Source: CAZBEA01 sp964490835
GTDB taxonomy: Bacteria > Patescibacteriota > Microgenomatia > Levybacterales > GWA1-39-11
DNA length: 20,747 nt
Direction of reading: 5' to 3'
Assembly: GCA_964490835.1 (NCBI GenBank)
Contig: CAZBEA010000012.1
Span: forward strand, 1-20,747
Shown: positions 14,337-20,747 of the stretch, one piece after another
Layout of the letters: each line of letters opens with the position of its first letter
How positions within the stretch are numbered: position 1 is the stretch's first letter
Translations under genes and position numbers: made by a program
Notes under the pieces: generated by a model
What the model saw: the letters and a program-made list of their open reading frames with translations, nothing else
What the model was told of the DNA's origin: nothing
The model's database searches: none

Positions 14337-17300
14337 ATGACGGACTTTGTACATCTTCATAACCATTCGGAATTTTCACTACTCGACGGTCTCTCGAAAA
14401 TCAAACCCATGGTAAAACACGCAAAAGAACTAGGGATGCATTCTATTGCTATTACTGATCATGGAAACATGTACGGTGCTCTCAAATTTTATAAAACATG
14501 CAAAGAATTAGAGATCAAACCCATTATTGGAGCCGAGATGTACCTTGCGCCGAAATCGCGTTTTGATAGGGAGAGCAAAGAGAGTGCAGTATACAATCAT
14601 ATAATTTTACTAGCTAAAAATTTCCAAGGATACAAAAATTTAATGAAGCTGGTATCTCTTTCACATCTTGAAGGATACTACTACAAACCCCGTATAGACA
14701 TAGAGCTTTTGGACAAATACCACGAAGGGCTAATTGCATTATCCGCATGTCTCAATGGATACTTTGCACAGGACATTTTAAAAGGCAGAATTGATGAGGC
14801 GGAAAGAAAAGCACTTGAAATGGTTGGGATATTTGGTGATGACTATTATATAGAATTACAATATCACGATAAAATTCCCGACCAGGCGATTCTTAACAAG
14901 GGTCTTGTAGAACTTTCAAAAAAACTTGGGATTCCGCTCGTTGCGACCAACGACAATCATTACACGAAAGAAGAAGATGCCGAAGCACAAGATATTTTAC
15001 TCGCAATTCAAACCCAGACGACTGTCCTTGATAAAAACAGAGCACTTACGATGATCGACTCACCAGATATGTATATAAAATCACCTGAAGAGATGTCATC
15101 ACTTTTTGATCAATATCCGGAAGCGATAAAAAATACGGTAAAAATTGCCGAGAAATGCAATGTAGAGATCCCGATGGGGAATTGGATTATGCCAATCTTT
15201 GACGTACCGGGTGGAGTCGATGCGGTCGAATATATACGTAAGAAGGTCGATGAAGGATTATCTAAAAGATATGGAATAGTCACAAAAGAAATGCAAGATC
15301 GCGCCGAATACGAACTGGGAATTATCACCGGAAAAGGATACGAGAAATATATTCTTATCGTAGCCGATTTTGTAAACTGGGCCAAATCAAATGGAATAAC
15401 GGTTGGTCCAGGAAGGGGGTCTAATGCAGGATCCATAGTCTCATATGCACTTCAAATCTCCGATGTTGACCCACTTTTCTTTAAGCTCCCCTTTGAGAGA
15501 TTTCTAAACCCGATGCGCCCTTCACCACCTGATATTGATCTTGATTTCGCCGATGATAGACGCGATGAAGTAATTGCGTATGTTACCAGCAAATATGGCC
15601 AGGAAAAGGTTGCACAAATCATAACCTTTGGTACGATGGAGGCGCGACAATCAATTCGTGACGCAGGACGCGCACTGGGCATGCCATACGCTGCACCAGA
15701 TAGAATTGCCAAGATGATTCCTCCCGGCGCACAAGGCTTCCCGATGCACATAGATAATGCCATAGAAATCAATCAAGATCTTGCACGTGCATATTCATCA
15801 GAGCCTGAGACACGAAAATTAATAGATATTGCCAAAAAATTAGAAGGTGTTGCTCGCCATGCATCGGTTCACGCAGCAGGTGTTGTGATAGCAGATAAGG
15901 ATTTGACGGAATACACTCCGCTTCAGAAAGACCCGACGGGCGAAAAAAACGTAACCCAATACGACATGTACACGGTCGGTGAAGATGGTGTCGGTCTCTT
16001 AAAAATTGATTTTCTCGGGCTTCGCAATCTTACCATCATACAAGAATCACTCAGATTTATTAAAGAAAACAAGGGCATCGAGGTTGATTTTGCGAAAGCA
16101 CCGGTAGATGACCCCAAAACTTACCAACTTCTTGCCTCAGGTGAGACTACCGGGGTCTTCCAGCTCGAATCTGCCGGAATGAGAAGATATATTAAAGAGT
16201 TAAAACCCACTACGATTTTTGATCTCCAGGCGATGGTTGCGCTCTACCGTCCGGGGCCTATGGCCAATATCCCGGAATTCATAAAACGAAAAAATAACCC
16301 AAACCTTATCGACTATCCAGACCCAAGACTTGAAGAGGTCCTCAAGGAGTCATACGGAATTATTACCTTTCAGGACGATTTACTGTTGACCGCAATTAAA
16401 GTTGCGGGATACTCGTGGCTTGAAGCCGATAAATTACGAAAAGCAGTCGGAAAGAAAATCCCCGAGGAAATGAAAAAACAGCACGAAAAATTTATTGAAG
16501 GATGTGTCGAGCACGGCATGACCAGAGGAAGAGCGGAGCTTTTGTGGCGATCATTCGAGCCGTTTGCCGGATACGGTTTTGGGAAAGCACATGCCGCGTG
16601 TTATGCGACAATTGCATTTAGAACAGCGTATTTAAAAGCACATTACCCTGTTGAATTCATGACTGCTGTGCTCACAGCTGAATCGCGTGGCACATCGGGT
16701 CCCGCACGGAACGAAAAGATCTCACAAGCTATTGCCGAATGCCGAAGACTCAATCTTGTAATTCTTGCCCCGTCGGTCAATAAATCGATGTTTGATTTTT
16801 CAATAGAAAATCACCAGATACGATTTGGTCTATCAGCAATTAAAAATGTGGGTGCGGCAGCAATCAGCACTATTCTTGAAGCACGAAATAATGGACCCTT
16901 TGTCAGCCTGTATGATTTTGCGAGAAGAGTTGACCTTCAAAAAGTAAATAAAAAAACATTGGAAAGCCTTATTAAAGCGGGAGCTTTTGATGACTTTGGA
17001 AACAGAGCCTCAATTTTGGCAAGCATGCCGGAGATTGTTGCTTCGATTGACAAGACTTCAAAGACTAAGGCCAAAAACCAAACCTCACTTTTTGACGGTC
17101 TGGATGATGAAGACCTTCCACAGCAAACACTTACGATTTCGGGTGACATTGAGGAATTCTCTGCTCAAGAAAAGCTAAGCTTTGAAAAAGAGCTTCTCGG
17201 TTTTTTCCTCACAGACCATCCGCTAAGTCGGGAAATGGAAACAATTATAAGTATATCAACCCATACATTTGAAGAAATATCCGAAGCCCCGGAAGGTGTA

Positions 17301-17558
17301 CGAGTAAAAATTGGTGGACTCGTGTCCAATGTTAAAAAAATTATTACAAAAAAATCGAATAGTGAAATGGCATTTTTGGGACTTGAAGATAACACAGGTC
17401 AAACTCTTGAGTGTGTTATTTTCCCTAAAATTTTTGAAGAATACAAAAATTTTCTTATCCGCGACTCAATCGTTATCGTCGCGGGCAAATTGGACTTTAA
17501 AGACGATAGACCGGTTATTATCGTCGACGATATTAGAAGACACAAGATTCAGAACTAA
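14337..17558 (+). CDS. dnaE: DNA polymerase III alpha subunit (replicative polymerase)
   Basis: This is the catalytic subunit of the replicative polymerase. The 1073 residues contain an N-terminal PHP domain (HLHNHSEFSLLDG, His8/His10; TDHGN, Asp41/His42; GAEMYLAP, Glu67; then NHIILLAKN, ALSACLNG and TNDNHYT). All the usual PHP metal ligands appear kept, as in enzymes with a PHP-based proofreading activity, unlike the degraded E. coli PHP. The polymerase core has GPGRGSNAGSIVSYAL and PDIDLDFADDRR (Asp399, Asp401) and the third catalytic Asp558 in LLKIDFLGLRN. A helix-hairpin-helix region (about 820-880) and a C-terminal OB fold (VRVKIGGLVSNVKKI onward) follow. The length is about 90 residues less than E. 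coli DnaE, mainly at the C-terminal end. No SD is visible at the start. It is transcribed with the GGDEF gene. Confidence 0.97.
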   Translation: MTDFVHLHNHSEFSLLDGLSKIKPMVKHAKELGMHSIAITDHGNMYGALKFYKTCKELEIKPIIGAEMYLAPKSRFDRESKESAVYNHIILLAKNFQGYKNLMKLVSLSHLEGYYYKPRIDIELLDKYHEGLIALSACLNGYFAQDILKGRIDEAERKALEMVGIFGDDYYIELQYHDKIPDQAILNKGLVELSKKLGIPLVATNDNHYTKEEDAEAQDILLAIQTQTTVLDKNRALTMIDSPDMYIKSPEEMSSLFDQYPEAIKNTVKIAEKCNVEIPMGNWIMPIFDVPGGVDAVEYIRKKVDEGLSKRYGIVTKEMQDRAEYELGIITGKGYEKYILIVADFVNWAKSNGITVGPGRGSNAGSIVSYALQISDVDPLFFKLPFERFLNPMRPSPPDIDLDFADDRRDEVIAYVTSKYGQEKVAQIITFGTMEARQSIRDAGRALGMPYAAPDRIAKMIPPGAQGFPMHIDNAIEINQDLARAYSSEPETRKLIDIAKKLEGVARHASVHAAGVVIADKDLTEYTPLQKDPTGEKNVTQYDMYTVGEDGVGLLKIDFLGLRNLTIIQESLRFIKENKGIEVDFAKAPVDDPKTYQLLASGETTGVFQLESAGMRRYIKELKPTTIFDLQAMVALYRPGPMANIPEFIKRKNNPNLIDYPDPRLEEVLKESYGIITFQDDLLLTAIKVAGYSWLEADKLRKAVGKKIPEEMKKQHEKFIEGCVEHGMTRGRAELLWRSFEPFAGYGFGKAHAACYATIAFRTAYLKAHYPVEFMTAVLTAESRGTSGPARNEKISQAIAECRRLNLVILAPSVNKSMFDFSIENHQIRFGLSAIKNVGAAAISTILEARNNGPFVSLYDFARRVDLQKVNKKTLESLIKAGAFDDFGNRASILASMPEIVASIDKTSKTKAKNQTSLFDGLDDEDLPQQTLTISGDIEEFSAQEKLSFEKELLGFFLTDHPLSREMETIISISTHTFEEISEAPEGVRVKIGGLVSNVKKIITKKSNSEMAFLGLEDNTGQTLECVIFPKIFEEYKNFLIRDSIVIVAGKLDFKDDRPVIIVDDIRRHKIQN

Positions 17559-17585
17559 AGCAAATCCCCGTTGACTCGTTTGCTT
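17558..17585. terminator. Possible weak terminator of dnaE overlapping the atp promoter
   Basis: AAGCAAA (17558-17564) and TTTGCTT (17579-17585) form a perfect 7-bp stem around a 14-base loop, starting on the dnaE stop codon and followed by CCTTTCT. The stem is AT-rich, the loop is large and the T-tract is poor, so termination would be inefficient. The -35 box of the atp promoter lies in its loop. Confidence 0.3.
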
Positions 17586-17599
17586 CCTTTCTATACAAT
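17571..17599 (+). promoter_or_regulatory. Sigma70-type promoter of the ATP synthase operon
   Basis: TTGACT (17571-17576), exactly 17 bases, then TACAAT (17594-17599). This is among the best promoters in the window. The -10 box ends nine bases before the atpB ATG at 17609, so the transcript should start about 0-3 bases before the start codon. Confidence 0.7.
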
Positions 17600-17608
17600 A
17601 TTCGAGTC

Positions 17609-18349
17609 ATGTCATCACTAGCGCCCGAAGCTATAGTTGAACTTGGTGGTTTTCCAATCACCAATACTCTCATAGCCACGGCGGTCGTTGACATCGTCCT
17701 TCTGGCACTCGTATATCAAATTGCCACCAATATCTCCATTCGTCCCGGTCGTGTCCAGAGTGCTGTAGAACCCGTGATTGAGGGATTTTACTCTCTTACA
17801 CAGCAAATTGCCGGAAAATATACAAAAAGCATTTATCCGTGGTTTGTTACTTTTTTCATATTTATTTTTGCAAATAACATGTTTGGGCTTCTACCGGGAT
17901 TTGGAAGCATTGGGTATTTTGAGATGCATGAGGGAGAAAGAACCTTGGTTCCGCTTTTGCGCGCAACAACGAGTGATTTCAACACAACACTTGCACTTGC
18001 ATCTGTGTCAATTTTTGCAACCCACATTCTGAGTATCAAATATAATGGATTTCGCGAATACCTAATGCGGTTTGTTTCACTCAACCCAATCTACCTTTTT
18101 GTTGGACTTCTCGAATTCATATCGGAGGGAACCAAACTCTTCTCTCTCTCATTTCGTCTTTTTGGGAATATATACGCCGGTGAAGTAGTTCTTGCGACAA
18201 TTTCAGGTCTTTTTGCTTTTCTGGCACCTATTCCTTTTCTTTTGCTCGAAACTATCGTTGCGCTCGTACAAGCGCTTGTTTTTGCAATGTTGACAATGGT
18301 ATTTATGTCGATATTGGTAACCCCCCATTCAGAAGGAGGTGAGCACTAG
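17609..18349 (+). CDS. atpB: ATP synthase F0 subunit a
   Basis: Subunit a forms the proton half-channels against the c-ring in the membrane. The 246-residue protein has five to six hydrophobic helices. The essential Arg183 is in LFSLSFRLFGNIYAGE (178-191), Glu173 lies before it, and Gln221 occurs in the last helix (ALVQALVFAMLTMVFMSI). FIFANNMFGLLPGF (85-98) is the standard subunit a motif. It is the first gene of the atpBEFHA cluster, preceded by a strong promoter almost at its start. Its last codons (SEGGEH) carry the ribosome binding site for atpE. Confidence 0.95.
   Translation: MSSLAPEAIVELGGFPITNTLIATAVVDIVLLALVYQIATNISIRPGRVQSAVEPVIEGFYSLTQQIAGKYTKSIYPWFVTFFIFIFANNMFGLLPGFGSIGYFEMHEGERTLVPLLRATTSDFNTTLALASVSIFATHILSIKYNGFREYLMRFVSLNPIYLFVGLLEFISEGTKLFSLSFRLFGNIYAGEVVLATISGLFAFLAPIPFLLLETIVALVQALVFAMLTMVFMSILVTPHSEGGEH
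18334..18342 (+). promoter_or_regulatory. Strong Shine-Dalgarno site of atpE
   Basis: AGGAGGTGA is a nine-base perfect complement to the usual 3' end of bacterial 16S rRNA, seven bases before the atpE ATG. It is the best ribosome binding site in the window and is consistent with the c subunit being needed in many copies per complex. Confidence 0.85.
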
Positions 18350-18556
18350 ATGGAGATTTCAATTTCATCAGGACTTGTTATTGCGCTCGGAGGTATGATG
18401 CCGGCATTGGCAATTGCTCTTATCGGTTTTAAGGCTATGGAATCAATCGGACGCAACCCGGAAGCTGCAGGTAAAATACTACCACCGATGCTTTTATCCA
18501 TGGCTTTTGCTGAAGCTATCGCAATTTACGCCCTGATTATTGCTTTTACAGGATAG
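18350..18556 (+). CDS. atpE: ATP synthase F0 subunit c
   Basis: A 68-residue two-helix hairpin that forms the rotor ring. The polar loop is GRNPEAAGK (34-42) in place of the common RQPE. The ion-binding carboxylate is Glu55 in SMAFAEAIAIYALII. The residue after it is Ala, and the helix-1 Gln found in sodium-type c subunits is replaced by a hydrophobic residue, so proton coupling is more likely than sodium. It is shorter than the usual 70-90 residues, mostly by short termini. It starts directly after the atpB stop and has a very strong Shine-Dalgarno site. Confidence 0.96.
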   Translation: MEISISSGLVIALGGMMPALAIALIGFKAMESIGRNPEAAGKILPPMLLSMAFAEAIAIYALIIAFTG

Positions 18557-18565
18557 TAGATACTT

Positions 18566-19072
18566 ATGGAACTATTTGACCAATTTGGGTTTGACCCCAA
18601 ATTATTTATAGCGCAGATTATAAATTTCTTAATCTTAGCGTTTATATTTAAAAAGTTTTTATACAAGCCTTTACTCAAGGTTATAAAAGATCGTGAGAAA
18701 AGAATAGAAAAGGGGCTTTCCGATGCGGAAAAAGCAGAGAAAGCCCTGCAGTCGGCTGAAGATGAGCGTGAGCAAATCCTAAAAAATGCATCACTTGAAG
18801 CAGAAGAAATATTGCTACAAACACAAAAGAATGCGGAAGAAGCAAGACTTAAGATTATGAACAAAACAAAAGAAGAGACTGAAAAGATGCTGGCTGATGC
18901 CAAAAAAGCTGCACAACTTGAATTTGAAAATATGCAAAGAGAGGCTCGAAGGATTTCTTTGAAATTATCTGAGGAATTATTGCAAAAATCTATTCATAAT
19001 TTGTTCACAAAAGACGAACAGGAAAAAATTATCAAGAGAAATATTGAGGAACTAAAGAATGCAAAAGGATAA
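18566..19072 (+). CDS. atpF: ATP synthase F0 subunit b
   Basis: Peripheral stalk subunit of 168 residues. An N-terminal membrane helix (about 12-32, LFIAQIINFLILAFIFKKFLY) is followed by KPLLKVIKDREKRIEKGLSDAEKAEKAL, the standard b-subunit start of a long charged helix and coiled coil to about residue 150. It starts nine bases after atpE, with only a weak AGGA 12 bases before the ATG. Its 3' end overlaps atpH by 14 bases. Confidence 0.93.
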   Translation: MELFDQFGFDPKLFIAQIINFLILAFIFKKFLYKPLLKVIKDREKRIEKGLSDAEKAEKALQSAEDEREQILKNASLEAEEILLQTQKNAEEARLKIMNKTKEETEKMLADAKKAAQLEFENMQREARRISLKLSEELLQKSIHNLFTKDEQEKIIKRNIEELKNAKG

Positions 19073-19409
19073 AAAACTAAAGAAAATTGCAATCTTACTT
19101 GCATCTCAGACTGATGTCCCACAGGACGTAGTCTCTTTTCTGTCAAAAAATCTGACAAGTTCAGAATTAAAAAGACTGGGAAAATTTGTGCGTCTCGAGT
19201 TGAAAAAAAGAACCGTTACACTTTCGACGACCACAGAGCTATCTAGTGCAGAGAAGAAAACATTAAAAGATCTATATCAACCGCTTGACGTGATTTTTCA
19301 AACAGACAAAAGTCTTGGAGCTGGAATGCGAGTAGTCAAACAAGATACGGTTATTGATATGAGCATAAAACACTATATAATACAAATGGTTCAAGAATTA
19401 TCACAATAA
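19059..19409 (+). CDS. atpH: ATP synthase F1 subunit delta, short form
   Basis: Delta joins the top of F1 (alpha N-termini) to the b stalk. The 116 residues are much fewer than the usual 175-180. The C-terminal part is recognisable: TVTLSTTTELSSAEKKTL (residues 52-69) matches the AxVxxAxxLSxxQxxxI segment, and the stretch SLGAGMRVVKQDTVIDMSIKHYI matches the conserved GGVVIRVGDxVIDGSVxxxL. The N-terminal helical bundle, normally about 105 residues, is cut to about 50. It overlaps atpF by 14 bases, has GAGGA eight bases before the ATG, and its stop overlaps the atpA start by one base, so it is translationally embedded in the operon. Identity rests on C-terminal motif and position. Confidence 0.82.
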   Translation: MQKDKKLKKIAILLASQTDVPQDVVSFLSKNLTSSELKRLGKFVRLELKKRTVTLSTTTELSSAEKKTLKDLYQPLDVIFQTDKSLGAGMRVVKQDTVIDMSIKHYIIQMVQELSQ

Positions 19410-20747
19410 TGAAATCGGAAGAATTGTTAAAAGAAATCGAAAAACAGCTTGCTTCGACAAGCCTTTCTACAAAAGCCGTTAATACCGGGCGAGTTGAATA
19501 TGTTGGAGACGGAATCGTACGAGCTTCGGGTCTTTCGGAGGCTGGGTTTGGTGAAGAAGTGGAATTCGAGACAGGAGACAAGGGGCTGGTTCTGGGAATC
19601 GACGAAGATGAAGTCTCAATTATTTTACTTTCAAATACGTTTGCTCTTGAAGAGGGAATGGAGATAAAGACAACCCAACGACTGCTTGGGGTGATCGGAT
19701 CGGATGATCTTTTGGGGCGAGTAATCGATCCACTACAAAATCCTCTCGATGGCAAAGCTCTTAAATTAAAAGGCAAGGACTACCCGCTTGAGAAGATTGC
19801 ACCGGGTGTTGTCGCGCGTCAACCGGTTGACACCCCACTCAAGACAGGAATCAAAGCAATTGACGCAATGATCCCGATCGGTCGCGGACAAAGACAGCTC
19901 ATTATAGGTGATAGGAATACCGGCAAAACAGCAATTGCAATTGATACCATCATTAATCAGCAGAAAAAGGATTTGGGTCTTAAAAGAGTAATTTCAATTT
20001 ATTGTGCGATCGGACAAAAAAGGGGAAATATTGCACAAATTCAGGGAAAATTAACCGAACAGGGAGCAATTGACAGCACAATTATTGTAGCCGCAAGTGC
20101 ATCTGACCCGGCAGCTTTTCAGTACCTTGCCCCATTTACCGCTGTTGCGATAGCAGAATATTTTATGGATAAGGGAGAAGACGTCCTTGTGATTTATGAT
20201 GATCTCTCCAAGCATGCATGGGCATATCGACAGATCTCACTCCTCCTGAAGAGACCGGCAGGACGTGAAGCTTATCCTGGAGACATTTTCTATCTCCATT
20301 CCAAACTCCTAGAACGAGCGTCGCGAATGGCAGACAATCAAGGTGGAGGATCAATTACCGCGTTTCCTATCATTGAAACTCAAGCCGGAGACGTCTCTGC
20401 ATATATTCCAACAAATGTTATCTCAATTACCGATGGTCAAATCTTTCTTGAAACCGATTTGTTCAACTCAGGCATGAGACCGGCAATCAATGCAGGAATT
20501 TCGGTGTCACGCGTTGGGGGGGCAGCTCAGACCAAAATTATGAAACAAGTTGCAGGACCCTTGAGGCTTGATCTTTCTCAATACCGAGAACTTGCAGCGT
20601 TTGCGCAGTTCGGAAGCGATCTTGATGAAGCAACTTTAAAGAAAATTGAACGGGGGAAAAGAGTCTCGGAAATTCTGAAGCAACCTCAATATCAACCACT
20701 GTCTGAAGTCGAGCAAACTCTGTCTCTTTTTGCCGGAACCAAAGGAC
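19409..20747 (+). CDS. atpA: ATP synthase F1 subunit alpha (cut by window end)
   Basis: Non-catalytic nucleotide-binding subunit of F1. The ATG at 19409 overlaps the atpH TAA by one base (TAATG). The frame is open to the window end, 446 codons, against a usual total near 500-510, so about 60 residues are missing. An N-terminal helix (SEELLKEIEKQLAS, 3-16) precedes the beta-barrel. Walker A reads GDRNTGKT (167-174), where Gln is more usual at the fourth position. VIYDDLSKHAWAYRQISLLL, GREAYPGDIFYLHSKLLERA, IIETQAGDVSAYIPTNVISITDGQIFLETDLFNSG and VSRVGGAAQTKIMK (with the arginine finger) are intact. In sequence order it follows atpH as in the standard atp operon. Confidence 0.97.
   Translation, partial: MKSEELLKEIEKQLASTSLSTKAVNTGRVEYVGDGIVRASGLSEAGFGEEVEFETGDKGLVLGIDEDEVSIILLSNTFALEEGMEIKTTQRLLGVIGSDDLLGRVIDPLQNPLDGKALKLKGKDYPLEKIAPGVVARQPVDTPLKTGIKAIDAMIPIGRGQRQLIIGDRNTGKTAIAIDTIINQQKKDLGLKRVISIYCAIGQKRGNIAQIQGKLTEQGAIDSTIIVAASASDPAAFQYLAPFTAVAIAEYFMDKGEDVLVIYDDLSKHAWAYRQISLLLKRPAGREAYPGDIFYLHSKLLERASRMADNQGGGSITAFPIIETQAGDVSAYIPTNVISITDGQIFLETDLFNSGMRPAINAGISVSRVGGAAQTKIMKQVAGPLRLDLSQYRELAAFAQFGSDLDEATLKKIERGKRVSEILKQPQYQPLSEVEQTLSLFAGTKG

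Noticed and set aside
14300..14337. A separate promoter for dnaE just before its ATG.
   Set aside because: No acceptable -10 element lies at the distance seen for the other genes; the CATAAC near 14329 ends two bases before the ATG and is too close. Co-transcription with the GGDEF gene is simpler.
1..20747. Search for CRISPR arrays, insertion sequences, integrases, phage genes, toxin-antitoxin pairs or defence clusters.
   Set aside because: No regularly spaced repeats and no matching protein motifs were seen. Nearly all bases are taken by housekeeping genes.

Overview
The window reads as a piece of a small, AT-rich bacterial genome, most likely a member of the Candidate Phyla Radiation (Patescibacteria), perhaps Microgenomates. 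This placement is inference. It rests on the gene set, which is mostly core functions in short transcription units, on a GatC tail of the type I associate with that group, on a shortened ATP synthase delta subunit, on tRNAs without an encoded CCA, and on TGA being used as an ordinary stop codon. Two runs of exactly 100 N (9065-9164 and 10546-10645) show that this is a scaffold. Both gaps fall inside conserved genes and both hide more sequence than 100 bases.

Layout. Positions 1-1797 (minus strand) hold the start of rplS (ribosomal protein L19, cut by the window edge) and pyrG (CTP synthase). Positions 1866-3335 (plus) hold a polytopic GT-C/PMT-like membrane glycosyltransferase. Positions 3401-4399 (minus) hold tRNA-Asp(GUC), a membrane-anchored double-LysM protein and tRNA-Gly(CCC). 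Positions 4471-9435 (plus) hold polX (family X polymerase with a PHP nuclease), lemA, htpX, and murT with gatD (peptidoglycan glutamate amidation; gatD is interrupted by gap 1). Positions 9500-13499 (plus) hold a DUF6941-like protein, gatC with a long N-terminal extension, gatA (interrupted by gap 2), a DUF5680-like protein and gatB. Together these form the tRNA-dependent amidotransferase GatCAB with two uncharacterised passengers. Positions 13536-17558 hold a soluble GGDEF protein directly followed by dnaE. Positions 17609 to the window end hold the F-type ATP synthase genes atpB, atpE, atpF, atpH and atpA (partial).

How the genes work together. Most of the window is housekeeping: translation (L19, two tRNAs, GatCAB), replication and repair (DnaE, PolX), nucleotide supply (PyrG), cell envelope (MurT-GatD, LysM protein, glycosyltransferase, HtpX/LemA) and energy (ATP synthase). 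PyrG, MurT-GatD and GatCAB are three separate glutamine-dependent amidotransferase systems.

The most striking non-coding pattern is in the promoters. At least seven genes (rplS, pyrG, the glycosyltransferase, lemA, murT, the DUF6941 gene and atpB) have a -10 box ending only about 5-9 bases before the start codon, and htpX has one 12 bases before. This predicts leaderless mRNAs. Several downstream or internal genes instead carry Shine-Dalgarno sites, best seen at atpE and the LysM gene. I found no CRISPR array, insertion sequence, phage module or defence system. The unusual items are the GatC extension, the passenger genes in the gatCAB operon, the inverted repeat enclosing tRNA-Gly, the GGDEF-dnaE pairing and the short delta subunit.
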